DNA of 64,000 bases from Muribaculaceae bacterium (GCA_029061255.1 JAIDSL010000098.1:1-64000), one strand, 5' to 3'. Positions 51,716 through 62,500 are shown, counted from the stretch's first letter. The notes: generated by a model not told the origin, from the sequence alone. Made by a program: numbers and translations.

Positions 51716-52216
51716 ATGAAGAATTTATTGAAATATCCTATCTTAGTCTCTGTCATTGCCATCTCTGCATGCAAGAGCCATAAGCCTGTTGAAGCATTCC
51801 ACTACTCAGCCAATGACTCTTGCTTGGTCCAGTCTAACTTGAGTGTCAATTCATTTGTCGCCATCGAAAAAAACGAGACCATCTCTTCTCGTCTTGCCCA
51901 AGACCATATGGAATTCTCCGAAGGTGCCGGAGAGATCATAATCAACTCTAATGGAGAAATCTCGATCAAAGGTCTTAATTCTGCAGACCTTATACGTCAT
52001 GACACTCATAAGCAATCTATAACCGCGGTTTCCACAAACGACAGCATAACAGTCCAAACCCAGGCAAAAACTGCAAAAGCAACTGATACCACGTCAAAAG
52101 CCGTATCTGCCAATCCAACGGTATCATCAACATGGCAAAAAATACTACTTTTTATAGCATTTATAATTATTGTTATCCTCTCATTCCGCTTCCTTCTTAA
52201 GCGCTTCTTCAATTAA
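51716..52216 (+). CDS. lipoprotein with C-terminal membrane helix, phage-lysis type
   Basis: 166 residues. The N-terminal signal with lipobox VIAISACKS (Cys ~19) and one C-terminal membrane helix (KILLFIAFIIIVILSFRFLL) bracket a Ser/Thr-rich periplasmic part. A spanin-like layout is possible. The muramidase gene follows after 60 bp. Confidence 0.65.
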   Translation: MKNLLKYPILVSVIAISACKSHKPVEAFHYSANDSCLVQSNLSVNSFVAIEKNETISSRLAQDHMEFSEGAGEIIINSNGEISIKGLNSADLIRHDTHKQSITAVSTNDSITVQTQAKTAKATDTTSKAVSANPTVSSTWQKILLFIAFIIIVILSFRFLLKRFFN

Positions 52217-52276
52217 ATCTCCGCTGACAACGAAGAAAACGACGACAACGCTGACAACGACGATAACTTAAAAAAC

Positions 52277-52840
52277 ATGGCTCAACTCGAAAAACTAATC
52301 CCTTTCCTCATCTTCTGGGAAACCGGCATCCAAGATATTTCCCTTTCAAACGAAACCCTATTTGCCAAGGCAAAAACCCGTGGAATTGCCAACGATCCTG
52401 CCGATAGGGGAGGGGCAACAATGGTAGGAGTTACTATTGCTACTTATCGCGAATACTGCAAGCGCAAACGACTCCCAACGCCATCTGCATCCTCCCTCTC
52501 AAAACTGTCTTATTCCGAATGGCTCGACATTCTCAAGACCATGTTCTGGGATCGGTGGCAAGCCGATCAGATAGCGGACCAAAGAGTTGCCGAAATGCTC
52601 GTAGACTGGGTTTGGACCAGTGGCGGCTATGGCATCACACTTCCTCAAAAACTGCTAGGAGTAAAAACCGACGGCATAGTGGGCCCTAAAACCCTCTATG
52701 CCGTCAACGCCCGCAATCCTGCAGAACTATTCGAATCTCTCAAAAGAGAAAGAATAGCCTACACAAATCGCATATGTCAGTCGCGTCCTGCCAACGCCAA
52801 ATTTCGCTCCGGTTGGATCCGACGCATCAATTCCTTATGA
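52277..52840 (+). CDS. N-acetylmuramidase/endolysin (GH108-like)
   Basis: 187 residues. The GH108-type pattern NDPADRGGATMVGVTIATYREY and the C-terminal peptidoglycan-binding part (LGVKTDGIVGPKTLYAVN) are clear. The usual EGG catalytic start is replaced by WETG (~residue 16), with ~18 inserted residues before NDP; Glu 16 is the likely catalytic acid. No signal peptide. It resembles Bacteroidales phage lysins and ends one base from the convergent esterase gene. Confidence 0.85.
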   Translation: MAQLEKLIPFLIFWETGIQDISLSNETLFAKAKTRGIANDPADRGGATMVGVTIATYREYCKRKRLPTPSASSLSKLSYSEWLDILKTMFWDRWQADQIADQRVAEMLVDWVWTSGGYGITLPQKLLGVKTDGIVGPKTLYAVNARNPAELFESLKRERIAYTNRICQSRPANAKFRSGWIRRINSL

Positions 52841-53974
52841 TCACTTAAAAATAAGAGGTGCGAACTGGTAGAGGCTTTCGCGCCATACAGGCCATGTATG
52901 TCCACCCGGAGTCTCGAAATAATCATACTTGATGCCGATCTTGTCAAACCTGTCGCGCATCACCCGGCAGTTCTCATAAGCGATGTCTTCCTTGCCTCCC
53001 ATCGAAAGCCAGAACACCTTCAGCTGATCGTTGTATTTATCCTTGTCCTTTTTCAGCATGTCGTAGTATTTCTCCGAGTCCATCATGACACCGAATGGAT
53101 TTGGGTTGGCAAACCATCCCGAGCTGAACACTCCCAAATAAGCGAACTTGTCGAGATTCGGAATGCTGGTATTGAGTGTCTGTATGCCACCCATCGAAAG
53201 ACCTGCAAGTGCACGGTTCTCACGTCCCGGCTTCACGCGGAAATTCTTCTCAGTCATCGGAATTATATCATTGAGAAGCTCCTTCTCAAAATCAGCGGAA
53301 TTTCCATCGCCCATCACTATGATCATCGGAGTCGCCTTGCCTTGGGCAATGAGATTGTCTATGATGATGTCGGTGCGTCCCTGGGTTGACCACCCTCTTT
53401 CGTCTTCTCCTCCTCCATGCTGCAGATAGAGCACCGGATAGGATTCATTCGATGAGTCATAGCCCGGCGGACAGTACACGTATGCACGTCGCCAGTCGCC
53501 TGCAGTGGTGGAATAGTATCGCTTCATCCTCACGTCACCATGCGGCACGTCTGCCATATAGAAACGGTTGTCACCCTCCGGATAGGGTATCTCCACACCG
53601 CTTGAGTGCGTGCTGCAGCCGTAGAATGATTCGCTTGCGGGATCGGCAACAGGAACATCGTCGATCACAAGGAAATAGTAATGAAATCCCGGGGTCAGCG
53701 GTTCCGTAATGCCGTGCCATTCCCCTTCGGCATTCTTGACAAGGTCATATTTCTTTCCGAGGTCGATCTGCACCTTTTGGGCATTGGGAGCTTTCACCTT
53801 AAACTCCATACGGTTGTCGGGAAGCAGACGCGGATACTGTGCGCTGCGCACGTTGAGGATGCCCCGTTTCCCGGGAAGTCCTGACTCATCCGGCATTTGG
53901 TGGAACTGCGCATTGGCAGGATTCAGGCATGCTCCAGCCATAGCAAGGAGCGTCGCAATAAAAAGTTTTTTCAT
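52841..53974 (-). CDS. secreted carbohydrate esterase (Fes/feruloyl esterase-like)
   Basis: 377 residues from the ATG at 53974, which gives a signal peptide (KKLFIATLLAMAGACLNPANA). An N-terminal E-set/CBM48-like domain (~25-120, FKVKAPNAQKVQIDLGKKYDLVKNAEGEW) precedes an alpha/beta-hydrolase esterase: YPVLYLQHGGGEDERGW, the nucleophile in LAGLSMGG, and the catalytic His in GGHTWPVWR. Such enzymes remove feruloyl or acetyl groups from plant glycans. It may work with the pectinesterase 0.9 kb away. Confidence 0.9.
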   Translation of the reverse strand: MKKLFIATLLAMAGACLNPANAQFHQMPDESGLPGKRGILNVRSAQYPRLLPDNRMEFKVKAPNAQKVQIDLGKKYDLVKNAEGEWHGITEPLTPGFHYYFLVIDDVPVADPASESFYGCSTHSSGVEIPYPEGDNRFYMADVPHGDVRMKRYYSTTAGDWRRAYVYCPPGYDSSNESYPVLYLQHGGGEDERGWSTQGRTDIIIDNLIAQGKATPMIIVMGDGNSADFEKELLNDIIPMTEKNFRVKPGRENRALAGLSMGGIQTLNTSIPNLDKFAYLGVFSSGWFANPNPFGVMMDSEKYYDMLKKDKDKYNDQLKVFWLSMGGKEDIAYENCRVMRDRFDKIGIKYDYFETPGGHTWPVWRESLYQFAPLIFK

Positions 53975-54026
53975 GATAGATGTTAATATGGTATGATTTA
54001 AGATTGGCTGAAGAAGTTGTTTAGTC

Positions 54027-54266
54027 TTAATATCCCAGAATGTCTTTAATCGAGAAAATCTTACTGATGGCCTCAAATGAGAAGAACTGACCGTCAAGAA
54101 TCATATAGTCCTCTCTTTGAGATTTGTTTAATTTCTTTATTTCAGGAAATAGACCGACTGGTACAATTACCTCCCGCCCATCAGTGAGATAAACCGCCAT
54201 TTTCCCTCTTTTCTCGTTAAAGTCAAGTTTCTTTATTCCTAATTTGGTATCCGTATATCTACACAT
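54027..54266 (-). CDS. DUF2442-like protein
   Basis: 79 residues: LTDGREVIVPVGLFPEIKKLNKSQREDYMILDGQFFSFEAI, then DILGY, the DUF2442 pattern. It follows a DUF4160-like gene by 6 bp; the two families commonly occur as a toxin-antitoxin-like pair. Confidence 0.78.
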   Translation of the reverse strand: MCRYTDTKLGIKKLDFNEKRGKMAVYLTDGREVIVPVGLFPEIKKLNKSQREDYMILDGQFFSFEAISKIFSIKDILGY

Positions 54267-54272
54267 AGTATT

Positions 54273-54584
54273 CTAATTTTTTTTAGTTATTTTCAAAATG
54301 TCGACTTTCTTACCTTTAAACAATTTATCGATCCGTTCGTTGATCGCTTCGTAGTTTTCTTCGATTATCTTGATAATACTTTTGTTTTCATCAGCTGACA
54401 ATTCAGACCAGTCAATCTCAATTTTCATTTCCCCTTTTTCTTCTATCCATATTTTAGCAACAGTATGACCGGTATGAGACTTTTTACTTCCCCTTCGAAT
54501 AACATGTACATGCCTTCTGTTTTCATTTATATCAGTAGGGAATACCGATAATATGAAGCAGAGAAAATATAAAATTTTACCCAT
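54273..54584 (-). CDS. DUF4160-like protein
   Basis: About 103 residues from the ATG at 54584. It has the start GKILYFLCFILS, then RRHVHVIRRGSKKSH and AKIWIEEKGEMKIE: the DUF4160 layout. It pairs with the DUF2442-like gene, probably as a toxin-antitoxin-like unit; the toxin side has not been shown. Confidence 0.75.
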   Translation of the reverse strand: MGKILYFLCFILSVFPTDINENRRHVHVIRRGSKKSHTGHTVAKIWIEEKGEMKIEIDWSELSADENKSIIKIIEENYEAINERIDKLFKGKKVDILKITKKN

Positions 54585-54780
54585 ATTTATATGCATATGA
54601 ATTGGTAGATTTACAAAGTTTCAAATTATAGTGTATATTTGAAAGATTTTTTTGAAAAATCTTCCTCAAGGTTCATGGCTTTTCATTTAAGATGGATTTG
54701 GCGTACGCGTGGATTGTACTCAATCCATGGCAACCCAAAAGAAAAAGAGCGATAAATTTTTTTTAATAGGAATTTATTCT

Positions 54781-54788
54781 TAATTTTG
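54781..54788 (+). promoter_or_regulatory. -7 box of the pectinesterase gene
   Basis: TAATTTTG, 40 bp before the ATG, followed by a leader rich in A and C. Confidence 0.5.
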
Positions 54789-54828
54789 CATTCAGAACTA
54801 ACTATTACACATTTAACACCTAACTTTT

Positions 54829-57800
54829 ATGAAAATCAAACATTTTGGAGCTGCACTCGCAGGAGTTGCCATCACGCTTTCAGGAGCTATGGCAATCAAC
54901 GCTATGATGGCTCCTGCAGCTACTCGTGCAGAAGCTGGAGAAGAGGCCGCTCAACTTCAGGATGCCACCGGCGTATGGAGCTACGGCAATGCCGATGTGA
55001 TGGAAGCCACTATGGCTCTCTCAGGCTCTAATGAAGCCGGAACAGTGAAATCATCCGAAGGGGATCTGGAAATGACAGTCCTCGCCAATGGTGCATCTTT
55101 CCGCAACAACGGCGACAACATCCAGGTTCGCACCGGAGCCGAATTCCGTATCCCTGTGATCTCGACAGATGACGTAGTGACTGTAGAAGGATATCCCGGA
55201 TATTCTTACTATACCATCTCCGGCGGCGAGGAACTCAACAACACAAATACCTATAAGGCAAAGTATTCCGACGTTGAACGTGGATATGTAGCTGTGGTAT
55301 CTACCAACGACAACAACTACTTCAAGTCGCTGACAGTAGAGCAGAAAGCCCCCAAGGGTCCTGCCACTCTCGACAATGAACCTGTTAAGGCAAGCTTCAC
55401 ATTCGAGCTCGGCACTGAAGGACAGAAAGCCGACATCAACTGCGAAGACTATTTCATGGCTTCTAAAGTGACCTATGGCAGCGACCTCACTCTCGACGGC
55501 AAAGACAATAAGAAGCTCGACATGACATGGTTTGGTATCGTCGCCGGCACTTCAGCAGCCGACGAATCCAATGCCATCCGCTTCATCATTCAGCCTAATT
55601 TCGGTCTTGAATTTACTCCTACAAAGGTATCGTTTGAGATGACCCGTTTCGGTACAGACGGAGGCTATGTCGACGTAGCATGGGAAAATCCAGACAAGAC
55701 CGTTGTAGAACTTGCAAAGGAAATCAAGCCACAGCGCGACAATGCCACTCCTAACGTGAGCGAATGCAGCTATGAGGTCTCCGGTGCCACTCCGGGCGAA
55801 GGTGCCTGCGCACTTCTTCTCAACCTCTACAGCCTCAACCCCGGCAAGCGCGTAGGTTTCCGCAACGTTGTGATCGAGGGTACACTTTCCGGAACTGAGA
55901 AGGATCTCCCGATGCTTGGCTCTTTCAAGGCTAACGGCGTTGAATACAGCGTTCAGGATCTCTTCGAGGCTGATGGCGAAAACTATACAGCTACTATCGA
56001 GATTCCATGGGCAGATACGATGATCTCTGAGACTAATCCTATTGCAGAAGTTACACCCATTAAGGGAGAAGTCGGGGAAATTGTCTACAATTTGTTACAG
56101 AAAGATTGTGAGAATCCTTGGGAATGGGATGAGTGTTATGTCACAATTCCGGTTTCTTTGGGCGAAATAAACATTGATTACATCGCTCATTTTGTCCACC
56201 GTCCGGGCTTTACTGTGACTTACTATGACACTGACACCAAGACTGAGATGGGAACTCAGGTTGTTGAGAAAGATACTCCGATTACAGAGTTTGCTGTAGA
56301 TTACACTACTGCTACAGCTGAGGATGGCTACAAGGTGCGCGGCTGGTACGTGGCTCCCGCCAAGGGTCGTAAGGCAAGTGTGGAAGATATCGTGACTGAG
56401 CCGATGAGTCTCTACGCTCGTGCATCTGAGATCGAGACAGAGTCAACCCACAAGAAATACGAGTTCTTGCTCAACGATGCTTCATTCGATCCAGCCGACC
56501 ACGAGGCATTCAACACTGAAAACGGTTACTTCCACGATACTACCCACGGTTGGGCATTCAAGGACGGCGACGTGATCACACTTCTCACTGGTCCGAAAGC
56601 AGCCGTTTCGATTGCTCTCTGCCGCTATGGTTATGGCACTAACATCAAGGTGACTGACGCAAAGGGTAATGAAGTGGCTACAGTGCCCGCCAAGTCTACT
56701 ACTGAAACTGATGGTGAAGTAGTTGCATTCCAATATGAAGGCGAACCTGGTCTTCTTACCCTCACATTTGAGGCTGAAGGGGAGCTCTACATCCATTCTG
56801 TGAAGATCATGAACAATGCTGAGGTCAACTATGAGTCAGCAGGCAACTGGTATTTCGTCAAGCCGGGCGACGCTCAGTCACTTCTCGACGTGATTGAGGC
56901 TGTAAGCGCAGCAAACGCTGACCGTGATGCCGCACGCTCTTTCATCTTCGTTCCCGACGGTGTCTATGACCTTCGTGAGACTGTTCTCACTAACCTTTCA
57001 GGCCATAATATCTCCCTCATCGGCCAGAGCATGGAAAAGACTATCATCCGCAACGCTCCTCACTACACTACCGAAGGCATCGCTCAGACTGCCACTCTCA
57101 TGAATACCGGTACAAATCTCTATATGCAGGATCTTACCATCCAGAACGCTCTTGACTATTACGGTGCTCAGGATGCAGGCCTTGCCGGTGGACGTGCCGT
57201 TGCATTCTGGGACAAGGGTATCAACACTGTTGCAAAGAACGTGACTCTCCTTTCTTATCAGGATACTTACTACACCAACAATGTCAACGGTACATACTAC
57301 TGGGAGACTTCTGACATACATGGCACAGTTGACTTCTTCTGTGGCGAGGGAACAATGTTCATGACCAACTCAACAATCACTGTTGAGATGCGTAAGCAGG
57401 ATGGCACAGGCGAATGCACCATCACAGCTCCTTCCACCAAGGCTGGCGACAAGTATGGCTATGTATTCGACAACTGTACTATTGTCAACCACGCTGCCAA
57501 GTATAACTTTGGCCGCGCATGGAGCAACGAGCCCCGTTGCGCTTACATCAACACTACTTTGGCAGACGACAAACTTAATTCCGCTCGTTGGACAGCCAAC
57601 GGCATGAACGTAGCAGCTAAGGCATTCGTTGAGTTCAACACTAAGGATGCTGAAGGCAACGTAGTTTCTCCAGCTTCTCATGTGATGACATTCATCAAGG
57701 GTGAGAACGTAAACGAAATGGAGACTATCCTTACAGCTGATCAGGCTGCGGAATACACCGTTGACAAGGTATTCCCCGAATGGAATCCTGCTGCTCTCTG

Positions 57801-58140
57801 CGTTCAGGTGTCTGCTCCAAAGGCTTCCTTGAGCAATGGAATGATCACTTGGGAAGCAGTTGAAGGTGCATCCGCATATGCTATCTTCAAGGATGGCGAG
57901 CTCGCTGCAGTAGTTACTGATGGTGACTCATATGCAGTAGACGATGTAAATGCAAATTGGAGCATTCGCTCAGCAAATGCACAGGGTGGACTTGGAGCGG
58001 TTGCCTACATCGACGGTTCTTCAGTGAATGCTATCAATGCAGAAACTGAAGGCATCTACTTCAATCTTCAGGGCATCCGTGTAGACAACCCCATCAAGGG
58101 CCAGATCTACATCCAAAACGGCAAGAAGATCGTAAAATAA
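54829..58140 (+). CDS. large secreted pectinesterase (CE8-like) with N-terminal accessory domains
   Basis: 1103 residues. Signal sequence MKIKHFGAALAGVAITLSGAMA, then ~630 residues of beta-rich accessory domains. A pectin methylesterase beta-helix lies at ~667-990 with QDTYY (~811), GTVDFFCGEG (~833; the VDF Asp) and FGRAW (~895): the two Asp and the Arg of the active site. It removes methyl esters from pectin. The C-terminus has a short Ig-like segment and a sorting tail (GIYFNLQGIRVDNPIKGQ). Esterase and pectinesterase suggest plant-glycan use. Confidence 0.9.
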   Translation: MKIKHFGAALAGVAITLSGAMAINAMMAPAATRAEAGEEAAQLQDATGVWSYGNADVMEATMALSGSNEAGTVKSSEGDLEMTVLANGASFRNNGDNIQVRTGAEFRIPVISTDDVVTVEGYPGYSYYTISGGEELNNTNTYKAKYSDVERGYVAVVSTNDNNYFKSLTVEQKAPKGPATLDNEPVKASFTFELGTEGQKADINCEDYFMASKVTYGSDLTLDGKDNKKLDMTWFGIVAGTSAADESNAIRFIIQPNFGLEFTPTKVSFEMTRFGTDGGYVDVAWENPDKTVVELAKEIKPQRDNATPNVSECSYEVSGATPGEGACALLLNLYSLNPGKRVGFRNVVIEGTLSGTEKDLPMLGSFKANGVEYSVQDLFEADGENYTATIEIPWADTMISETNPIAEVTPIKGEVGEIVYNLLQKDCENPWEWDECYVTIPVSLGEINIDYIAHFVHRPGFTVTYYDTDTKTEMGTQVVEKDTPITEFAVDYTTATAEDGYKVRGWYVAPAKGRKASVEDIVTEPMSLYARASEIETESTHKKYEFLLNDASFDPADHEAFNTENGYFHDTTHGWAFKDGDVITLLTGPKAAVSIALCRYGYGTNIKVTDAKGNEVATVPAKSTTETDGEVVAFQYEGEPGLLTLTFEAEGELYIHSVKIMNNAEVNYESAGNWYFVKPGDAQSLLDVIEAVSAANADRDAARSFIFVPDGVYDLRETVLTNLSGHNISLIGQSMEKTIIRNAPHYTTEGIAQTATLMNTGTNLYMQDLTIQNALDYYGAQDAGLAGGRAVAFWDKGINTVAKNVTLLSYQDTYYTNNVNGTYYWETSDIHGTVDFFCGEGTMFMTNSTITVEMRKQDGTGECTITAPSTKAGDKYGYVFDNCTIVNHAAKYNFGRAWSNEPRCAYINTTLADDKLNSARWTANGMNVAAKAFVEFNTKDAEGNVVSPASHVMTFIKGENVNEMETILTADQAAEYTVDKVFPEWNPAALCVQVSAPKASLSNGMITWEAVEGASAYAIFKDGELAAVVTDGDSYAVDDVNANWSIRSANAQGGLGAVAYIDGSSVNAINAETEGIYFNLQGIRVDNPIKGQIYIQNGKKIVK

Positions 58141-58164
58141 TCCCACCGCGTCAAACTTATGGAA

Positions 58165-58184
58165 GGGAGGCTTCCCAGCCTCCC
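58165..58184 (+). other. hairpin after the pectinesterase gene
   Basis: GGGAGGCT (58165-58172) and AGCCTCCC (58177-58184). Possible first of two stacked terminators. Confidence 0.5.
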
Positions 58185-58212
58185 CGCCAAAGCTGACGGG
58201 GCATGGAAATCC

Positions 58213-58256
58213 GGCTTGCACCGGTGTCCGCTCCGACACCAAGTGCAAGCCTTTTT
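58213..58256 (+). terminator. terminator after the pectinesterase gene
   Basis: GGCTTGCAC (58213-58221) pairs with GTGCAAGCC (58243-58251), inner GGTGTC/GACACC, followed by TTTTT. Confidence 0.85.
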
Positions 58257-58299
58257 TCACATTTTAGCTGATTTTTGGTGATAACAAAAATATTTTTAT

Positions 58300-58307
58300 T
58301 ATCTTTG
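58300..58307 (+). promoter_or_regulatory. -7 box of the second WYL gene
   Basis: TATCTTTG with TTTG at 58274-58277. It lies downstream of an in-frame TTG at 58275, so translation starts at the ATG at 58329. Confidence 0.55.
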
Positions 58308-58328
58308 CGGGAGCAAAACCTCAACTTC

Positions 58329-59255
58329 ATGACTCAACTGCAGAAATATGCCTGGCTCATCGATACAATCCGTAATGCCGGTAAAATATCACATAAAGAG
58401 CTTTCCGACCGCTGGGAACTTAACAAGGACCTTAGCGACTGTAAACCATTACATAGGTCAACATTCAACCGTTGGCGTGATGCCATTCTGTCTCAGTTCG
58501 GAATTGTCATCAACTGTCAGAAATCCGGTGGATATCTGTATTATATTGAGAATCCCGAAGAAATCGATGATGATAAGTTGAAAAAATGGATGCTCGACTC
58601 TTTTGGACTCACTAATATTATCGGTGAACACCTGTCTTTGAAAGGCCGTATTCTCGTTGAGGAGATTCCCTCCGGACGTGACCATCTCACATCGTTCTTG
58701 AAGGCGATGAAAGATAGCCACTCTGTAAATGTGACTTACACGCCTTTTAATACTAACTACGCATATACCTTTACATTAGAGCCATATTGCGTGAAATTGT
58801 TTGAAAACCGCTGGTATGTGCTCGGACGTAATAATAATGACGATATTAAGATATATGCCCTCGACCGGATTCAATCAGTAGAAGAGACGACGGATAAATT
58901 CAAACTCCCTAAAGGCTTCTCCGCCGAAAAGTTCTTTTCTAAAAAGTATGGGGTAGTATTAGGTCATGATGTGGAGCCTGAGCGAATACTGATCCGTGCC
59001 AACGAACATCATAAAAACTATCTAAAGGCCCTTCCTCTCCACCATAGTCAGCGACTTAAGGAGGATTGCGGAGAATATGCTGATTTCGAACTCTTTCTCT
59101 CACCGACCTACGACTTTGTCATGAAGCTTCTGCAGTCTGCTTCAATGGTTGAGGTGATCAGTCCGGATTCTCTCCGCGAAACAATGAAGGGATGGATCTC
59201 CGACATGTCCAATATCTATAACGAAGAAAAGTATGTAGATCTTTGCGACGATTGA
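58329..59255 (+). CDS. WYL-domain transcriptional regulator
   Basis: 308 residues from the ATG at 58329 (MTQLQKYAWLIDTIRNAG). An N-terminal HTH region (ISHKELSDRWELN ... STFNRWRDAIL), a WYL domain (VNVTYTPFNTNYAYTFTLEPYCVKLFENRWYVLGRN) and a C-terminal WCX part. It is related to, but not nearly identical with, the regulator at 30560. It stands alone between secreted-protein genes, with a hairpin terminator at 59321-59371. Confidence 0.87.
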   Translation: MTQLQKYAWLIDTIRNAGKISHKELSDRWELNKDLSDCKPLHRSTFNRWRDAILSQFGIVINCQKSGGYLYYIENPEEIDDDKLKKWMLDSFGLTNIIGEHLSLKGRILVEEIPSGRDHLTSFLKAMKDSHSVNVTYTPFNTNYAYTFTLEPYCVKLFENRWYVLGRNNNDDIKIYALDRIQSVEETTDKFKLPKGFSAEKFFSKKYGVVLGHDVEPERILIRANEHHKNYLKALPLHHSQRLKEDCGEYADFELFLSPTYDFVMKLLQSASMVEVISPDSLRETMKGWISDMSNIYNEEKYVDLCDD

Positions 59256-59320
59256 CTTTGCAACAGACAATGGCAGTTTGCGCAGCCATCGCCCTCAAGC
59301 TCATTTGAAATTCATTTTGT

Positions 59321-59371
59321 CATTGAGGCAGCCTCTGCTTATATCATAAATAGGGGTAGCCTCAATGTTTT
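59321..59371 (+). terminator. terminator after the WYL gene
   Basis: CATTGAGGC (59321-59329) pairs with GCCTCAATG (59359-59367), followed by TTTT. Confidence 0.6.
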
Positions 59372-59443
59372 ATGTATTAGTTGTAGAATTTACTCGTCAT
59401 TATTTGATTTTCTCCAAAATTTCTGTGAAAATGTTTGATATTC

Positions 59444-59474
59444 TTTGTAATGTGAGATTTTTTTACTAATTTTG
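59444..59474 (+). promoter_or_regulatory. promoter of the YD-like/LRR surface protein
   Basis: TTTG (59444-59447), 19 bp, TAATTTTG (59467-59474). Confidence 0.65.
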
Positions 59475-59493
59475 TGGAGGTATCACGTTTTAA

Positions 59494-59550
59494 CCAAACA
59501 ACAACCAAACAATAACCAAACAACAACAAATACAACAACCACAATAACAA
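59494..59550 (+). repeat. G-free CAA-rich leader repeat
   Basis: An A/C-rich leader with repeats of ACCAAACAACA and no G between about 59488 and 59551. Probably an unstructured 5' UTR. Confidence 0.6.
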
Positions 59551-59576
59551 CTGCAATAACAGTCATATCCTATATT

Positions 59577-62500
59577 ATGAGAAAAACTATTTTATTACTG
59601 GCAGGATTACTGATAAGTCTTATTTCAATTGAAATAAATGCTCAGGTAAATAGAAAATGCGTTGATCCTGTAATGCTACGGAGTGCTATAGAACGTAATG
59701 TCAAGGAAAATCAGCGCCTCTTAAATATGTCGGCCTCAGATAGCTTAAGGCATGCGCTTGAGAAAAAGAAAAGGGCGGCATTATGGAGTGCCTTTACTCC
59801 AATGGAGCTTGATGATAATCCGATGCAAATTGATGCTTCTGATACCCGTATAGGTGCAGATCATTCAAGAAATTTGATGCCTCGAAAGGCCGGTTCCGTG
59901 GATGAACAAATTTTTATGGATAGTACAGTAAGCTACAGGGCTGGCAATATGCCTGAGAGCAAAACAGTTTACTCGTATGATTCTGAAGGAAGGAAAGTTA
60001 GCGAAATCGTATATTATGGCGATGGCTATGATTGGAAGCCATATTCTAAAAATGAGAAAGTCTATAATGAAAATGGACGAAGTTTGTTGGATGCGTTTTG
60101 GTATTGGGATGACGAAATGTGTTGGATAGGATCATCAAAGCATGAATATGATTATGATGAAAATGGCACGCGTATTCTTGATGCATACTACAGCGGATGG
60201 GATTCTGCTATAAATGATTGGCGAGGCTCATATCGTAATGAGGATAAATATGACTCATCCGGCAATTGCGTAATGAGCATCTATATGTCCGGTTGGAACT
60301 ATGATACTCATTCTTTCAACAGCGGGACTAAAACGGAATATACTTTCAATCAAAACGGCTACAAGATTGAAAGCCTTGCAAGTGAATGGTATTCTGAAAA
60401 GAATGACTTTGTTCTGAAATATAAGCAAGAATTTGACTATGACGAAAGGGGCAATTGCATTCTTGAGGCAGAGTACAATTATAATATTGAATCCGATTCA
60501 TGGATAGGCGTATATAAATACGAATATGCTTATAAGAATTCCAATAGATATCTTCGTATCTTAAAGGCTTACTATAATGGATGGAATAATGAGAATGGAG
60601 AATGGATTGGCTATGATAAATATGATTATGATTTTGACTCCTATGGCAATAAGATACTGGATAGTTACAGCAAATGGGATGACTCCGCCGGTGATTGGAT
60701 AGAAATGAATCGTACGGAGAAGGTCTTTGAAGAAAATAGTAGCCGACAAACCGATTTATCATATTTTATATGGGATTCCGAAATTAATATGCTTCGGGGT
60801 ATTGAACATTGGACTACACTCTACAATGATCATGGGGATATCATGCAACACATAGTTTTTTCATGGGATGAAGAAGCCAAGGATTGGAGTATTAAAGAAA
60901 AATATAATTATGCATTTGATTATGATGACTACGGACGTGTCATCTCTTCTTCTACAAGTGTCAATGATATCTTTACTGTTAAGACTGACTGCGAATATGA
61001 TGACCGTGGCAACCTGATTGGTTCTGTATCTTATGAGTGGACTGGTGAAGATTGGATTAATTATTGTAAATTCTCTCGTCAATATGATGATTATAATAGA
61101 ATGATACTTGAACTAACCTATATTTCAGCTAATGATGGGTCGTGGATTAACGAAACTAAACAAGAATTGGGTTATCGTGAAGATTATTACTATTATAATG
61201 ACCCGATTCTTCATGTAGAATATAAATGGAATGTTGAAAGAGAGGACTGGGATGGAGTGCAGAAATATGAGTATGCATATGATTCCAATGGTAGAAATTT
61301 GTCTTATTTTCGATATGTGGCATGGAATCTTTCACTCGGTTGGATTGGCGAGCAAGGATATGAGTATACTTATAATGATGATGGAAAAAAGACAAAGTAT
61401 ACAGTATATTATAACTGGAATCTTGAAAACAATTGTTGGGCAGACGCCACAAGGGAGGAATATACTTACAACTCTGATGGGAATAATATATTGACGATGG
61501 CATCAGTCTGGAATTCTGATTCTCAAAATTGGAGCGAACAATACAAGACTGTAACGGAATATAATGAGTCAGGTTATAAGACTGCGCAAGAAGATTGGAC
61601 ATATGATGCCTCTGCCGAAAAATGGATTGGATCGTATAAATATGAATATGACTACGATGAAAGAGGTTATCCGACCATTAATGCCCGCTATTCCGGTTGG
61701 GATTTTGATGGTGATTGTTGGAGAGGTTCTTATAAGTATGAATATGCTTATGATGAAAATGGTAATACTGTTTTAGATGCATATTATAACGGCTGGGATA
61801 ATACGAACCATTGTTGGAAAGGTTCAAGAAAAAGTGAGTTTATTAGAGATGAGAAAGAAGATGGATATGTAGTTCAAGAAGTTAAAAGCCAGTGGGATAC
61901 CGGCATTCCTGACTGGCGAAGAACGCAAAAAATAGAAAATGGTTACATCTGCGTAAACGATACTATCTATTATAGTGACGAAAGCTTTTATGTGAATAAA
62001 AGCACTTACCAATCCTACAGGGCATTTTATTATGCATCCGATGGAGAATCGTGGATTGCCGATTCTAAGACAGAGTGTCTATACGATGAGACAATGCGTC
62101 TGATAACAGAATTGTATTACGGAGGCAATGCGTCTGATGTAGAGTGGCTTTGTCAGGCCAAGCGTGAATATGAGTTTGATGTATATGGCAACATTTGCTT
62201 AGACAACTACTCCGTTTACGATAATGACAACGATGCATGGACTCCTGATTACACGACTCGATATTATTACACTAAGGGAATAAATGTTCTTGATGAAGAC
62301 GAATGGCTCAATCTTAAGAATGTCTACGCCGAACTCAGTAAAAGAGAAGGATGGAAGAAACAATGGTATGACTGTAGTAGCATTAATTCTGCTTACAGTT
62401 GGAGTGGTGTCACCCGATCTGATGGGCATGTGACCGGTGTTGATATTTCCGGGTTTAATCTTTCAGGATCATTCCCTTACTATCTATTTTCTCTGCCATA

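Noticed and set aside
18133..52840. Whole region as one intact prophage or conjugative element
   Set aside because: No capsid, tail, portal, relaxase or Tra genes and no tyrosine integrase or tRNA attachment site were seen; only lysis-like genes and one small serine recombinase.
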